Counted from the stretch's first letter, positions 17,173 to 26,075 are shown. The stretch: 64,000 nucleotides of DNA from Bacillus_CJ salitolerans (GCF_042680805.1 NZ_JBHUEM010000020.1:1-64000); one strand, 5' to 3'. Notes: generated by a model from the letters alone, not told the origin. Made by a program: numbers and translations.

Positions 17173-18282
17173 ATGGTCGTAAAAATTAAAACAAAGCATG
17201 AAGTAGAGTCTATAGCCCCTTATGTGTTAGGAAAAAAGCTTGAGGATGTCCAAAAGGAGCTCGGGCTTAAATCGATTAGAAAAATGTCTGAAAATGAAAA
17301 TATTTATGGGTGTTCAGATCGTGTTAAACAATCACTTGCTAGCCATGTTGAAAGACTTCATCTTTATCCTGACGGATTAGCTACCGATTTGGCAGAAGCG
17401 GTGAGTAAGGAATTAAATGTACGTCCAAGCCAGCTCTTATTTGGAAACGGGTCTGATGAAGTGATTCGAATACTTGCCAAAGCATATTTAAATCCCGGTG
17501 ACGAGGCTATTATGGCTGATGTAACCTTTCCAAGGTATCGATCAAACGTATTTCTAGAAGGTGGAAAACCCATTATTGTTCCACTTACGAACGGTGTCCA
17601 CGATTTAGCTTTGATGAAAGATGCAATCACTGATTGTACGAAAATGGTTTTTGTCTGTAACCCCAATAACCCAACAGGGACCATTGTAGGTAAAGAAGCC
17701 TTACTATCTTTTATCAAGGAAATACCTTCTCATATTTTAGTTATAGTGGATGAAGCATATTTCGAATATGTATCAACAGATGATTACTTACAGACCATTC
17801 CTCTTTTAAAAGAATTTCCAAATTTAATCATTTTACGAACTTTTTCTAAGATCTATGGACTTGCCAGCTTACGTGTAGGTTTTGGCATCATGGATGAAAG
17901 TATTGTATCAGAGCTTAGAAAGGTCAAGGATGTTTTTAACGTTAATCACATTGCACAAGTCGCGGCTAACGCTGCCATTTTAGATCAGGAACATGTTAGG
18001 AAGTGTAGTCAGCTAAATCAAGAAGGGCGAAGTTTTCTTGAGAAAGAGTTTACTCGATTAGGACTTACTTATTTTCCATCCCAAGCAAACTTTTTTATGG
18101 TTGATTGTAAAGTCTCAGGTGATGAGATCAGTCAATACTTAATGCAAAATGGAATCATTGTAAGATCGGGAAGCTTGTTAGGCTATCCGAATATGATCCG
18201 AGTAACGGTAGGTACAGAAGAAGATAATCATTATTTTATTTCATTAATTGAAAAAAATTTAATTGAACAGGGTGTGAAATAA
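17173..18282 (+). CDS. HisC-like aromatic aminotransferase (class I/II)
   Basis: A 369-residue fold-type I PLP enzyme. NENIYGCSDRV, the CNPNNPTGT segment, Asp193/Tyr196 in DEAYFEYV, the PLP Lys226 in RTFSKIYG and the phosphate-binding LRVGFG are visible. It resembles histidinol-phosphate aminotransferases, which often accept aromatic amino acids. In this operon, with flavin-reductase-like, FAH and homogentisate dioxygenase genes, it most likely transaminates tyrosine to 4-hydroxyphenylpyruvate (inference). GGAAAGGAAG lies before the ATG. Confidence 0.85.
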   Translation: MVVKIKTKHEVESIAPYVLGKKLEDVQKELGLKSIRKMSENENIYGCSDRVKQSLASHVERLHLYPDGLATDLAEAVSKELNVRPSQLLFGNGSDEVIRILAKAYLNPGDEAIMADVTFPRYRSNVFLEGGKPIIVPLTNGVHDLALMKDAITDCTKMVFVCNPNNPTGTIVGKEALLSFIKEIPSHILVIVDEAYFEYVSTDDYLQTIPLLKEFPNLIILRTFSKIYGLASLRVGFGIMDESIVSELRKVKDVFNVNHIAQVAANAAILDQEHVRKCSQLNQEGRSFLEKEFTRLGLTYFPSQANFFMVDCKVSGDEISQYLMQNGIIVRSGSLLGYPNMIRVTVGTEEDNHYFISLIEKNLIEQGVK

Positions 18283-18283
18283 A

Positions 18284-18895
18284 TTGGATATTAAGCCTGA
18301 TACTCTTGAATGGAAAGATGCCTATAAGCTTTTAGTCGGATCTATCGTACCAAGGCCAATTGCCTTTGTCTCAACAGTAGATCAAGACGGTGTAGCCAAT
18401 TTATCTCCGTACAGCTTTTTTACAGCTATATGCGCAGATCCAATGCTCGTTTGCTTTTCCCCAATGAGAAAAGGAACAACAGGGGAGAAAAAGGATACCC
18501 TATTAAACATTGAAAGTACGAAGGAATTTGTCATTAACATTGTCGGTAGCTCAATAGCAGAGCAAATGAATGATACAGCTATAGAATATGAAAAAACAAT
18601 AGATGAGTTTGAGGTCACTGGGTTAACAAAAGTGGGCAGTATGACAGTTAAGCCGCCTCGGGTAAAAGAGAGCCTTGTTCATCTTGAATGTGTGCTACAT
18701 GAAGTACTTCATTTTGGAGATCATCCTGGTTCTGGAAGCTTAGTTATTGGAAAAGTGCAGCATGTTCACGTTGATGATGAACTTTATTTCGACGGAAAAA
18801 TCGATACCGAAAAGTTAGATCCGATTGGAAGATTAGCCGGTCAAATGTTTACCAAACCCATGACAGATACTTTTGAACTTGTTCGAAAAAGGTGA
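18284..18895 (+). CDS. Flavin reductase-like FMN-binding protein
   Basis: The protein has 203 residues and a TTG start one base after the preceding stop, with AGGGTG about 9 bases upstream. The flavin reductase-like split-barrel (PF01613) is recognised by VGSIVPRPIAFVST, NLSPYSFFTAIC, KDTLLNI and the C-terminal LDPIGRLAGQMF. Members bind FMN and supply reduced flavin or act as small oxidoreductases. Its place inside a homogentisate operon is conserved enough to suggest a specific job, but I cannot say which. No partner monooxygenase is adjacent. Confidence 0.8.
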   Translation: MDIKPDTLEWKDAYKLLVGSIVPRPIAFVSTVDQDGVANLSPYSFFTAICADPMLVCFSPMRKGTTGEKKDTLLNIESTKEFVINIVGSSIAEQMNDTAIEYEKTIDEFEVTGLTKVGSMTVKPPRVKESLVHLECVLHEVLHFGDHPGSGSLVIGKVQHVHVDDELYFDGKIDTEKLDPIGRLAGQMFTKPMTDTFELVRKR

Positions 18896-18904
18896 TGAAC
18901 ACAC

Positions 18905-19822
18905 ATGAAATTTATTACATTTGAGAAACCAAACGGTGAGCGAACCTGCGGATGGATGAATGACGATCAAACGGTCGTTGATATGTATGAGGCATCTAGT
19001 GGAAAATTGCCGAGTAAGCTACTGGAAGTGATTGAGAATTGGTCTTCGTTAGTGGAGGAGATTAATCAACTTCAAAGTTCCCCTATCTCAAAAGGCAAAT
19101 ATGAGCTTAGTGAAGTACAAATAAAAGCACCACTGCCAAGGCCAACAAGTGTTCGAGATTTCTATGCATTTGAAGAACATGTAAAAAACGCTAGAGCAAG
19201 AAGAGGGTTAGAGGTTGTTCCAGAATGGTATGAGCTGCCTGTATTCTATTTTACAAATCATTTAGCTATTAAAGGACCAGGTGACCAAATTCAAATACCA
19301 CCAAATTGTGAATGGTTCGATTATGAGCTAGAGATTGCTTGTATTATCGGTAAAGAAGGAAGAAACATTAAAGCTCAAGAGGCAGATGAGTATATCTTTG
19401 GCTATTGTATTATGAATGATTGGAGTGCAAGAGATATACAGGCAAAGGAAATGAAGGTCGGTCTGGGACCTGCAAAAGGGAAGGATTTTGCAACCTCGAT
19501 TGGTCCATATATAGTTACTAAAGATGAGCTTCAAAGTTATAGACAAGGTAATCGTTACAATTTATCTATGACAGCCAAAGTAAATGGAAAACTCCTATCT
19601 AGCGGGAATTTCCAAGATATATATTATACCTTTGGTGAAATGATAGAACGTGCTTCAAGCGGAGTAACCCTATATCCAGGAGATGTCATAGGTTCAGGAA
19701 CAGTCGGAACCGGTTGTATTTTAGAGCTTGGTACAGACATCCATCGATGGCTTAAGCCGAATGATGAAGTAGAGTTGGAGATTACTGGTTTAGGAACATT
19801 AAAAAATAGAATTATAGAATAG
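18905..19822 (+). CDS. Fumarylacetoacetate hydrolase family protein
   Basis: The protein has 305 residues with an N-terminal domain and the FAH barrel. Metal ligands Glu141/Glu143 in WFDYELEIA, an Asp in NDWSARD (about 172) and the GKDFATSIGPYIVT loop mark a true C-C hydrolase. It should cleave fumarylacetoacetate to fumarate and acetoacetate, the last step of the tyrosine route. No maleylacetoacetate isomerase is found beside it. It starts 9 bp after the flavin protein and ends 13 bp before the hmgA start. Confidence 0.88.
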   Translation: MKFITFEKPNGERTCGWMNDDQTVVDMYEASSGKLPSKLLEVIENWSSLVEEINQLQSSPISKGKYELSEVQIKAPLPRPTSVRDFYAFEEHVKNARARRGLEVVPEWYELPVFYFTNHLAIKGPGDQIQIPPNCEWFDYELEIACIIGKEGRNIKAQEADEYIFGYCIMNDWSARDIQAKEMKVGLGPAKGKDFATSIGPYIVTKDELQSYRQGNRYNLSMTAKVNGKLLSSGNFQDIYYTFGEMIERASSGVTLYPGDVIGSGTVGTGCILELGTDIHRWLKPNDEVELEITGLGTLKNRIIE

Positions 19823-19835
19823 GTAGGTGAAAGCT

Positions 19836-20987
19836 TTGTTTTACAGACAAATGGGAAAAATTTCCCCAAAAAGGCACACCATGTTTAAGAAAGAAGATGG
19901 TACATTATATCGTGAACAAGTTATGGGAACAAAAGGCTTTTCAGGAACACAGTCTATCCTGTATCATCATTACCTGCCAACAGAGGTAGTTAAATCTACG
20001 GTTATTGGTTCATATTTACCAGAATATGAGCAAGATGAGTCACTCAGTCATCGTCATCTAATGACAGAGGATATTACTAAGGTAGGTAACGCGCTTGCTG
20101 CAAGAGAGTATTTATTAGGAAATAATGATTTGTTAATTGCCACAGCATTTGTAACAGAAGAGATGACTAATTATTATCGAAATGGTGATGGCGATGAGAT
20201 GCTTTACATTCACTATGGTTCGGGAAAAGTCGAAACCATGTTTGGTACGATTTCTTATCGTCCAGGTGATTACGTTATCATCCCGATTGGTACGATTTAT
20301 CGTATTTTACCGGAGCAAGATACAAAGATGCTACTCGTTGAGTCTTTTAGTCAAATTACAACTCCTCGTAGATATAGAAACGAGTATGGTCAATTGCTAG
20401 AACACAGTCCTTTCTGTGAGAGAGACATTCGAGGACCAGAGGAACTTGTAACCTACACGGACCGCGGAGAGCATGAGGTGATTACAAAATCACGAGGTCT
20501 CTTACACTCACATCTATTAAACCATCATCCTCTTGATGTCGTAGGTTGGGATGGCTACTTATATCCATGGGTATTCAACATTGAGGATTTTGAGCCAATT
20601 ACTGGCCGTATTCATCAGCCACCACCGGTACATCAGACGTTTGAAGGTCATAATTTTGTTGTTTGCTCATTTGTACCAAGATTGTATGATTACCATCCAG
20701 AAGCAATACCTGCTCCTTATTATCATAGTAATGTAAATAGTGATGAGCTATTGTACTACGTGGAAGGAAATTTCATGAGTAGGAAAGGGATTAAGCGAGG
20801 CTCAATCACATTACATCCAAGTGGAATCCCTCATGGTCCACACCCTGGTACAACTGAAGCAAGCATCGGTAAGAAGGAAACGCTAGAACTAGCCGTGATG
20901 ATCGATACTTTTAAACCGTTAAAGGTTGTTAAAAAAGCTAGTGAGATTGAAGATAAGAACTATATGTATACATGGATTGAGAACTAG
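19836..20987 (+). CDS. hmgA: Homogentisate 1,2-dioxygenase
   Basis: The protein has 383 residues. I choose the TTG at 19836, giving MFYRQMGKISPKRHTMF, because GGTAGGTG lies 6 bases upstream and the N-terminus then matches the family; the GTG three codons earlier overlaps that site. Cupin iron ligands are His about 297 (YYHSN), Glu about 304 (SDELLYY) and His about 333 (HGPHPG). It opens homogentisate to maleylacetoacetate. It is last in the aminotransferase operon and is followed by a double hairpin terminator. Confidence 0.95.
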   Translation: MFYRQMGKISPKRHTMFKKEDGTLYREQVMGTKGFSGTQSILYHHYLPTEVVKSTVIGSYLPEYEQDESLSHRHLMTEDITKVGNALAAREYLLGNNDLLIATAFVTEEMTNYYRNGDGDEMLYIHYGSGKVETMFGTISYRPGDYVIIPIGTIYRILPEQDTKMLLVESFSQITTPRRYRNEYGQLLEHSPFCERDIRGPEELVTYTDRGEHEVITKSRGLLHSHLLNHHPLDVVGWDGYLYPWVFNIEDFEPITGRIHQPPPVHQTFEGHNFVVCSFVPRLYDYHPEAIPAPYYHSNVNSDELLYYVEGNFMSRKGIKRGSITLHPSGIPHGPHPGTTEASIGKKETLELAVMIDTFKPLKVVKKASEIEDKNYMYTWIEN

Positions 20988-21040
20988 GAGAACCCAAAGG
21001 GTTCTCAGGCTGTCGAGAAAGTCTCGACAGCCATTTTTTA
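20988..21040 (+). terminator. Double hairpin terminator after hmgA
   Basis: GAGAACCC/GGGTTCTC (20988-21006) is followed directly by GGCTGTCGAGA/TCTCGACAGCC (21008-21032) and a T-run. The second hairpin recurs at 44.7 kb and, decayed, at 21.3 kb. Confidence 0.9.
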
Positions 21041-21133
21041 CTTTTTAACACAATTACGGTGGTTGTATAGTATAGATCATTCATTTTTTTCTAGAAAAAA
21101 AAGAGAACATCCGACAACATTTCCATGAGCGGG

Positions 21134-21235
21134 GTTCTCGAAGACATTTTGATGGTCATGGACGTGTAAAATGTCTCAGAGAGGTGTTCTCAAAGACATT
21201 TTGATGCGCTTAGACTAGTGAAATGTCGATTAGGA
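21134..21235. repeat. Two 52-bp tandem units with AAAATGTC dyads
   Basis: Units begin GTTCTC at 21134 and 21186. Each contains GACATTTTGATG and, in opposite orientation, AAAATGTC or AAATGTC, forming a dyad. A weaker half-unit precedes at about 21103. The core matches the 44.4-kb minisatellite. No gene here. Confidence 0.65.
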
Positions 21236-21322
21236 GGATACTATTGGATATATTAATGTGTTTTGATTGTGAAATCCATTTCCGGTTTTTCAACAAAAAG
21301 AAGAGCTGATATAGTCATCTAC

Positions 21323-21352
21323 AGGCAGTCGAGAAAGATATTGACAGACTTC
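21323..21352 (+). repeat. Decayed copy of the CTGTCGAGA hairpin
   Basis: CAGGCAGTCGAGAAAG followed by ATATTGACAGACTT resembles the terminator hairpins at 21008 and 44.7 kb, but substitutions have weakened the stem and the T-run is gone. Confidence 0.45.
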
Positions 21353-21428
21353 TTCATGAATAAATAATTGAATAAATTACCGCGTTAATTTAGCGTAGTA
21401 TCCTTACAAAAAATAGGATCGTGGATTA

Positions 21429-21558
21429 ATGCTAGAACCCAAAAATACTAGACAAAATGAAGCAGAGTTTGTATATTTTGATGACCTTGTACCGTGAGGA
21501 AGATTTTTATTTCAGACTCAACAAAGGGTTCTCTTTTTACATACTAAGTAAGAAGTAG
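21429..21558 (+). mobile_element. Relic of an IS1182-like transposase N-terminus
   Basis: The ATG at 21429 gives MLEPKNTRQNEAEFVYFDD, then LVP and an in-frame stop. A second frame continues EEDFYFRLNKGFSFYILSKK to 21558. Together these resemble the FVxxDDLVPxDHLLRKI...DFSFI start of IS1182-type transposases. Only about 40 of some 450 residues survive, with a frameshift. Recognition is by eye only. Confidence 0.45.
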
Positions 21559-21696
21559 AATAGAGAAACAAAACAAGTTCAGACCAAATACACTTGGAAC
21601 GCTCACAACAATATTTTATTTGATTCATAGATTATTAATCCATTCCTAAGAAAATAGCTTTATAATGGTAGGTGATAATAAGGAGTGATGACGAAA

Positions 21697-22557
21697 ATGA
21701 CAACTGTTCATATTGTAGAGAATCCCAATGATTTATTAACCATCGTTGAGCCTAAATTATTGGAAAGTGAAGCGAAACATAATCTTCTTCTAGGACTGCT
21801 AGCTAGGGCAGTAAAAGAAGATACTAGCTTGGATAAGTACTTGCTTGGTTATGTAAAAGCAGATGTTCATATAGTACTAGCTTTCATTAAAACTCCCGGT
21901 CAGAAATTAATTTTTTCGAGTCTTCATGAGTCTTCCGAGACCATGATTAGTGAACTGGTTCATGAGCTTATTCAGAAGGGAATTACGATACCAGGTGTAA
22001 TAGGAGAAAAGCACTTAGTGAAGAAATTTGTCACCCAGTGGGAACAGGAACAGAAGGTAACTTCTAAAGTAGATATGCACCAATTCATTTATCAGTTAGA
22101 TCGTGTTAATCATATCGAGTTGAGTGATGGGGAAATGAGGAAGGCTGTCATACAGGACGTTGATCTGATAACCGATTGGATTTACGACTTTTCCTTCATC
22201 ACACCTGATCCACTTTCGAAAGAACAAGCTTATATTCTAGCATCCGATTCCATTCACTCAGAAACTATCTTTCTATGGGTAGACAATGATAAAATTGTTT
22301 CTATGGCTAAGAAAGCACGACCGACGAAAAATGGAATTGTCGTAAACCTAGTCTATACGCCTAGAGAATACCGTAACAGAGGATATGCTTCAAGCTTAGT
22401 TGCCACTTTAAGCCAACAATTGCTTGATGAAGGCTATAAATTTTGTAGCTTATATACGGATGCTTCAAATCCTACATCCAATCATATCTATACAGAAATT
22501 GGATATAAGGAAATAGCTGAGTCTATTGTGTATTCTTTCTGCTCTGAGGATAGTTGA
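21697..22557 (+). CDS. GNAT-family N-acetyltransferase
   Basis: The protein has 286 residues. The ATG at 21697 is preferred because AAGGAG ends 11 bases upstream; starts at 21685 and 21688 overlap the site. The C-terminal half has the FR47-like GNAT fold with acetyl-CoA motif VYTPREYRNRGYASSLV and the final YTEIGYKEIAES strand; the N-terminal half is a degenerate GNAT-like domain. The substrate is unknown. It stands alone after the IS relic region. Confidence 0.82.
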   Translation: MTTVHIVENPNDLLTIVEPKLLESEAKHNLLLGLLARAVKEDTSLDKYLLGYVKADVHIVLAFIKTPGQKLIFSSLHESSETMISELVHELIQKGITIPGVIGEKHLVKKFVTQWEQEQKVTSKVDMHQFIYQLDRVNHIELSDGEMRKAVIQDVDLITDWIYDFSFITPDPLSKEQAYILASDSIHSETIFLWVDNDKIVSMAKKARPTKNGIVVNLVYTPREYRNRGYASSLVATLSQQLLDEGYKFCSLYTDASNPTSNHIYTEIGYKEIAESIVYSFCSEDS

Positions 22558-22873
22558 AGGTAACCTCTACAAATTGATAATAATGATAATTCAAATTTTC
22601 TATGCAAATAAAACATCCCAAAATGTCGAAACTGAAAAATTCACATCTTCGTATTCTAGAAGGAACGATGGGAAGAAATGAAAATCAACGGGATTTTTGG
22701 AAGATATATTCCATATATATGGGGATGAGTATTCATATCTTGAACAAAAGGATTTCTATGATCCATATTATGGAAAATGTAATAGGTAATAGTCTTAAGC
22801 GATGATAAGGAGTTGAACAAGTCGTTCCAACAAGAATCGTATCGTAACAAAGTGAGTTGAATGGAGGCTACAT
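22558..22873. other. Intergenic, one AAAATGTCGA motif, no supported gene
   Basis: One copy of AAAATGTCGA lies near 22620, as in the arrays at 21.1 and 44.4 kb. A 32-codon frame ending near 22789 (FLEDIFHIYGDEYSYLEQKD) looks protein-like but has no start, so it may be a relic. The 67-residue frame from 22602 has no ribosome site. Confidence 0.4.
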
Positions 22874-23944
22874 ATGCGTAAACGTATTGTTTTTACAGGC
22901 GGGGGATCTGCCGGTCATGTGATATTAAACTTAGCACTAATTCCTACTTTTGTTAAGGAAGGGTGGGATGTAAGTTATATAGGTTCGATAAATGGTATTG
23001 AAAGAGATTTAATTTCCAAAGTTGAGGGAGTTACTTATTATCCTATTGCAACTGGGAAATTACGAAGGTATTTTGACATAAAGAATATGAAGGATCCTTT
23101 CAACGTACTAAAGGGTACGTATCAATCCTACAAAATAATCAAAAAAGTCAAACCACATATTATTTTCTCAAAGGGTGGATTTGTTTCTGTTCCCGTTATC
23201 CTTGGAGGCAGACTAAATAAAGTACCTTCTATCATACATGAATCGGATGTCACACCAGGTCTCGCTAATAAAATTGCGATTCCATTTGCTACAAAGGTAT
23301 GTGTGACATTTGAGGATACAATCAAGTGGTTTAAAGAGAAGGAAAAAGTTGTTTTTACAGGTGCCATTGTTAGAGATGAAATTTTTAAGGGGAATGTAGA
23401 ACAGGGCTTAAAGGACTATAACTTTAACAATAAGAAGCCGGTACTATTAATAATGGGTGGAAGTCTTGGTTCAAAAAAAATAAATGAAATGGTAAGAGCA
23501 AACTTAACTGACTTACTAGAGTTATTTCAAGTGGTGCACATTTGTGGAAAAGGGAACGTGAAGCACTCTTTGCATCAAGTAGGCTACAAACAGGTAGAAT
23601 ATTTAACAGATGAATTACCGAATGTAGTAGCAATGACTGACATTGTCATTTCAAGAGCAGGCTCAAACTCCATCTTTGAGTTTTTAGCATTAAAAAAGCC
23701 AATGATCCTCATACCCTTAACGAGGGAGCAAAGTAGAGGGGATCAAATTATTAATGCTGAATCTTTTAGGAAAGCGGGTTACGCTGAAGTTTTGCATGAA
23801 GAAAAGCTATCTAAGGATCAATTTCTAACTACGATCAAGAATGTTTATTCTAATCGTGATCAATATTTGATGAAGATGGATGATTATGAAGGTGATTTTT
23901 CTATACAACCTGTAGTGTCATTAATTAAGGATGTTGCAGAGTAA
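22874..23944 (+). CDS. MurG-like UDP-GlcNAc glycosyltransferase (MurG2 type)
   Basis: A 356-residue GT-B enzyme. The N-terminal TGGGSAGHV loop, SKGGFVSVPVILGG, IIHESDVTPGLANK, and the donor-binding SRAGSNSIFEFLALKKPMILIPL region match lipid-II-forming MurG. It lies outside any mur/dcw cluster, as do the second MurG copies of some Bacilli, so it probably backs up or specialises the main MurG at the membrane's inner face. GGAGG precedes the ATG. A DUF2164 gene follows 32 bp later, likely co-transcribed. Confidence 0.85.
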   Translation: MRKRIVFTGGGSAGHVILNLALIPTFVKEGWDVSYIGSINGIERDLISKVEGVTYYPIATGKLRRYFDIKNMKDPFNVLKGTYQSYKIIKKVKPHIIFSKGGFVSVPVILGGRLNKVPSIIHESDVTPGLANKIAIPFATKVCVTFEDTIKWFKEKEKVVFTGAIVRDEIFKGNVEQGLKDYNFNNKKPVLLIMGGSLGSKKINEMVRANLTDLLELFQVVHICGKGNVKHSLHQVGYKQVEYLTDELPNVVAMTDIVISRAGSNSIFEFLALKKPMILIPLTREQSRGDQIINAESFRKAGYAEVLHEEKLSKDQFLTTIKNVYSNRDQYLMKMDDYEGDFSIQPVVSLIKDVAE

Positions 23945-23976
23945 TAAAACGAATTCATGAGGAGGAATAGTAACAA

Positions 23977-24225
23977 ATGCTGCCATTAAAGCTTCCTAAA
24001 GAGGATAAAGAGAGTATTGTTGAAGAGTTACAGTATTATTTTGAAACAGAACGTGGTGAACAAATAGGGAACCTTGCTGCAGAGGGGCTGTTAGATTTTT
24101 TGATAAAAGTAGCAGCCCCGCATATATATAATCAAGCCGTTCGTGATAGTAGAAAGATTTTACTCGAGAGAATGACTTCACTTGAAGAAGAATTATATAC
24201 GCTAGAAAAACCTATTCGTAGATAG
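23977..24225 (+). CDS. DUF2164 family protein
   Basis: 82 residues with the family pattern LPKEDKESIVEELQYYFETE, then LAAEGLLDFLIKVAAPHIYNQ and a C-terminal coiled helix. Function is unknown. It has a GAGGAGG site, follows murG2 closely and is convergent with the cupin gene, the two stop codons being adjacent. Confidence 0.8.
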   Translation: MLPLKLPKEDKESIVEELQYYFETERGEQIGNLAAEGLLDFLIKVAAPHIYNQAVRDSRKILLERMTSLEEELYTLEKPIRR

Positions 24226-24570
24226 TTATGATTCACAATCAAAACGGTCCCCTTTGGATGGAGGCTGTGTAATAACGAGAAATTCAATATCTGCATCGCT
24301 TTTATTGAATATTTGATGAGGTAAACCTGGTGTGATCTCTATACCTTGCTGACTATGAAGGGTAAAGATCTCATTACTTATTTCTATCGTAGCAGTCCCA
24401 GTAATAATAAAGAAAAATTGATGTGCTTGTTTATGGTAGTGTCTATTTTCCTGCGTGTGTGGGGGCATTTTTTCCAAAATCACAGTCTGGTTCTTGTTTT
24501 TAGCAAAATACCACCCATCACATTTGTCTCCCCATTGGTAATGATCTGCTGTCTGTTTTGTTATGATCAT
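24226..24570 (-). CDS. Cupin-domain protein
   Basis: A 114-residue single cupin. Metal ligands of motif 1 are seen in HYHKQAHQFFFIITG and the second motif in PGLPHQIFNKS. Such proteins bind a metal and may be small isomerases, dioxygenases or sugar-binding proteins; substrate not deducible. Its stop abuts the stop of the convergent DUF2164 gene with no terminator between. Confidence 0.8.
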   Translation of the reverse strand: MIITKQTADHYQWGDKCDGWYFAKNKNQTVILEKMPPHTQENRHYHKQAHQFFFIITGTATIEISNEIFTLHSQQGIEITPGLPHQIFNKSDADIEFLVITQPPSKGDRFDCES

Positions 24571-24624
24571 AATATCGCTCCTATGCTTGATAGTTATCTT
24601 TAATGTAAGGGTTACGGTGAAAAA

Positions 24625-25395
24625 ATGAAAGCAGAAATACTCAACCTATTAAGAGGAATAGAAGAAAAGCATTCTATCCAAATAGTATATGCATGTGAGG
24701 TAGGTAGTAGAGCGTGGGGTCTCGAACATCGAAATAGTGATTATGATGTCCGATTTATCTTTATATACCCTATAGAAACCTATCTATCACTAGATGAGCC
24801 ACTAGATGTCATTGATGTTCAAAGCAAAGAGATTGATTGTCATGGTTGGGATATAAAAAAAACATTGAAATTATTTCGTAAGCACAACCCAACTCTTTTG
24901 GAATGGCTGCATAGCCCAGTCGTATATCAAGACTCTTATGAAATATCTAAGGTGCTAAGGTCTCTCAATGAATCTAATTTTCAGATAAAACCAGTGTTGT
25001 ATCATTATGTCAATATGGCCAAAAAAAATCTCGAGGACTTGACGAAAAGAAACGATAGTAAACAATTAATCAATATTTTCCGTCCTATTTTAATATGCAA
25101 GTGGATTCTAACAAGGAACGAATTTCCACCTCTCCAGCTGAAAGAACTGATTGAGCCTATTCATGAGCAGGAAGTCAAAATCACCATGTATCACATCATC
25201 GATATTAAGAAAAAAACACTTGAAGAAAGCTCACTTCAACAATTGGAATTTAATCATTTACAAAAGTGGATGACAGAGGAGTTGAGGTTTATTGAAGAGA
25301 GTGTATCAAAGCTTCAAGAACATTCTGCTATGAAGGTAAACATGACTCGGGAGGTAAACAAGGTGTTCAGAAGCTTCGTTTTGAAGTCACAGTGA
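24625..25395 (+). CDS. YcgL/RlaP-type nucleotidyltransferase
   Basis: A 256-residue protein with the minimal nucleotidyltransferase motif GSRAWGLEHRNSDYDVRF (GS...DxD) near residues 27-44 and the helical C-terminal region of the YcgL family (PF10127). The family is predicted to transfer nucleotides to RNA or other acceptors. No toxin-antitoxin partner of the MNT/HEPN type lies beside it. The ATG is preceded by GGTGA. Confidence 0.8.
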   Translation: MKAEILNLLRGIEEKHSIQIVYACEVGSRAWGLEHRNSDYDVRFIFIYPIETYLSLDEPLDVIDVQSKEIDCHGWDIKKTLKLFRKHNPTLLEWLHSPVVYQDSYEISKVLRSLNESNFQIKPVLYHYVNMAKKNLEDLTKRNDSKQLINIFRPILICKWILTRNEFPPLQLKELIEPIHEQEVKITMYHIIDIKKKTLEESSLQQLEFNHLQKWMTEELRFIEESVSKLQEHSAMKVNMTREVNKVFRSFVLKSQ

Positions 25396-25411
25396 GAAAG
25401 AGGAGATTTAG

Positions 25412-26074
25412 GTGAAAAAAGTAACCTTACTACTAGTAATAAGTTTACTACTGACTTCCTCAGGATACATGTACAAAAAAATGGATGGATTAAGAATGGA
25501 AAATGAACAGCTTATAAACAGAATGACTGTACTTAAAACTGAAAACACAAAATTGCTTAACATGCTCGAAAACTATAAAAGTCAAACGACTGAGCCTGTT
25601 TCTATGCTATTTCTTGAAAAGGAGCATGAATTAAGGTTTGTCTCAAAAGAGTTGCCTCTATTGCTCTTCCCGCAAGAAGGGGCAAGTGGAATCAGTCAAG
25701 TACCGGCCAATACCGTTGTTTCGATCAATGATATTGTTTCAGTAAACGGCGAGACGTGGTTACATATTACAAAGCCTGTATTTGACTCACCTATGAACAT
25801 GAAGGGCTGGATCAAGGAAGTGGATACAGAGCTATATACTCACCAAAATAAATCACTAGTAAAAAGCCCAATCATCGTACCGGAGCAAACTCCTATTTTC
25901 AATGTGGATTTTTCGGGAGAAATACAAATGGTTGAAAATACTACTACTCAATCGACAAAGCAATGTTTTATTTCTGATGAACAGGACGATTTCTTTGCTT
26001 TAGGCTGTGGAGGAGGAGAGTCACTTATCGTAAAGAAATCACAAGTCGTGTATCCTCCTATAGAGAACGATTAA
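25412..26074 (+). CDS. Membrane-anchored protein with coiled coil and SH3-like domain
   Basis: The protein has 220 residues and a GTG start after AGAGGAG. An N-terminal membrane anchor or uncleaved signal (about 3-20) is followed by a short coiled coil (about 25-55) and an SH3b-like region (about 78-140, with VSINDIVSVNGETWLHI and GWIKEV). The C-terminus has two Cys (CFISDEQ and LGCGGGE) that might form a disulfide. It lies 16 bp after the nucleotidyltransferase and is probably extracytoplasmic. Function unknown. Confidence 0.65.
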   Translation: MKKVTLLLVISLLLTSSGYMYKKMDGLRMENEQLINRMTVLKTENTKLLNMLENYKSQTTEPVSMLFLEKEHELRFVSKELPLLLFPQEGASGISQVPANTVVSINDIVSVNGETWLHITKPVFDSPMNMKGWIKEVDTELYTHQNKSLVKSPIIVPEQTPIFNVDFSGEIQMVENTTTQSTKQCFISDEQDDFFALGCGGGESLIVKKSQVVYPPIEND

Positions 26075-26075
26075 T

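Noticed and set aside
22602..22805. 67-residue plus-strand frame
   Set aside because: No ribosome site, no family resemblance, and a competing protein-like fragment in another frame.
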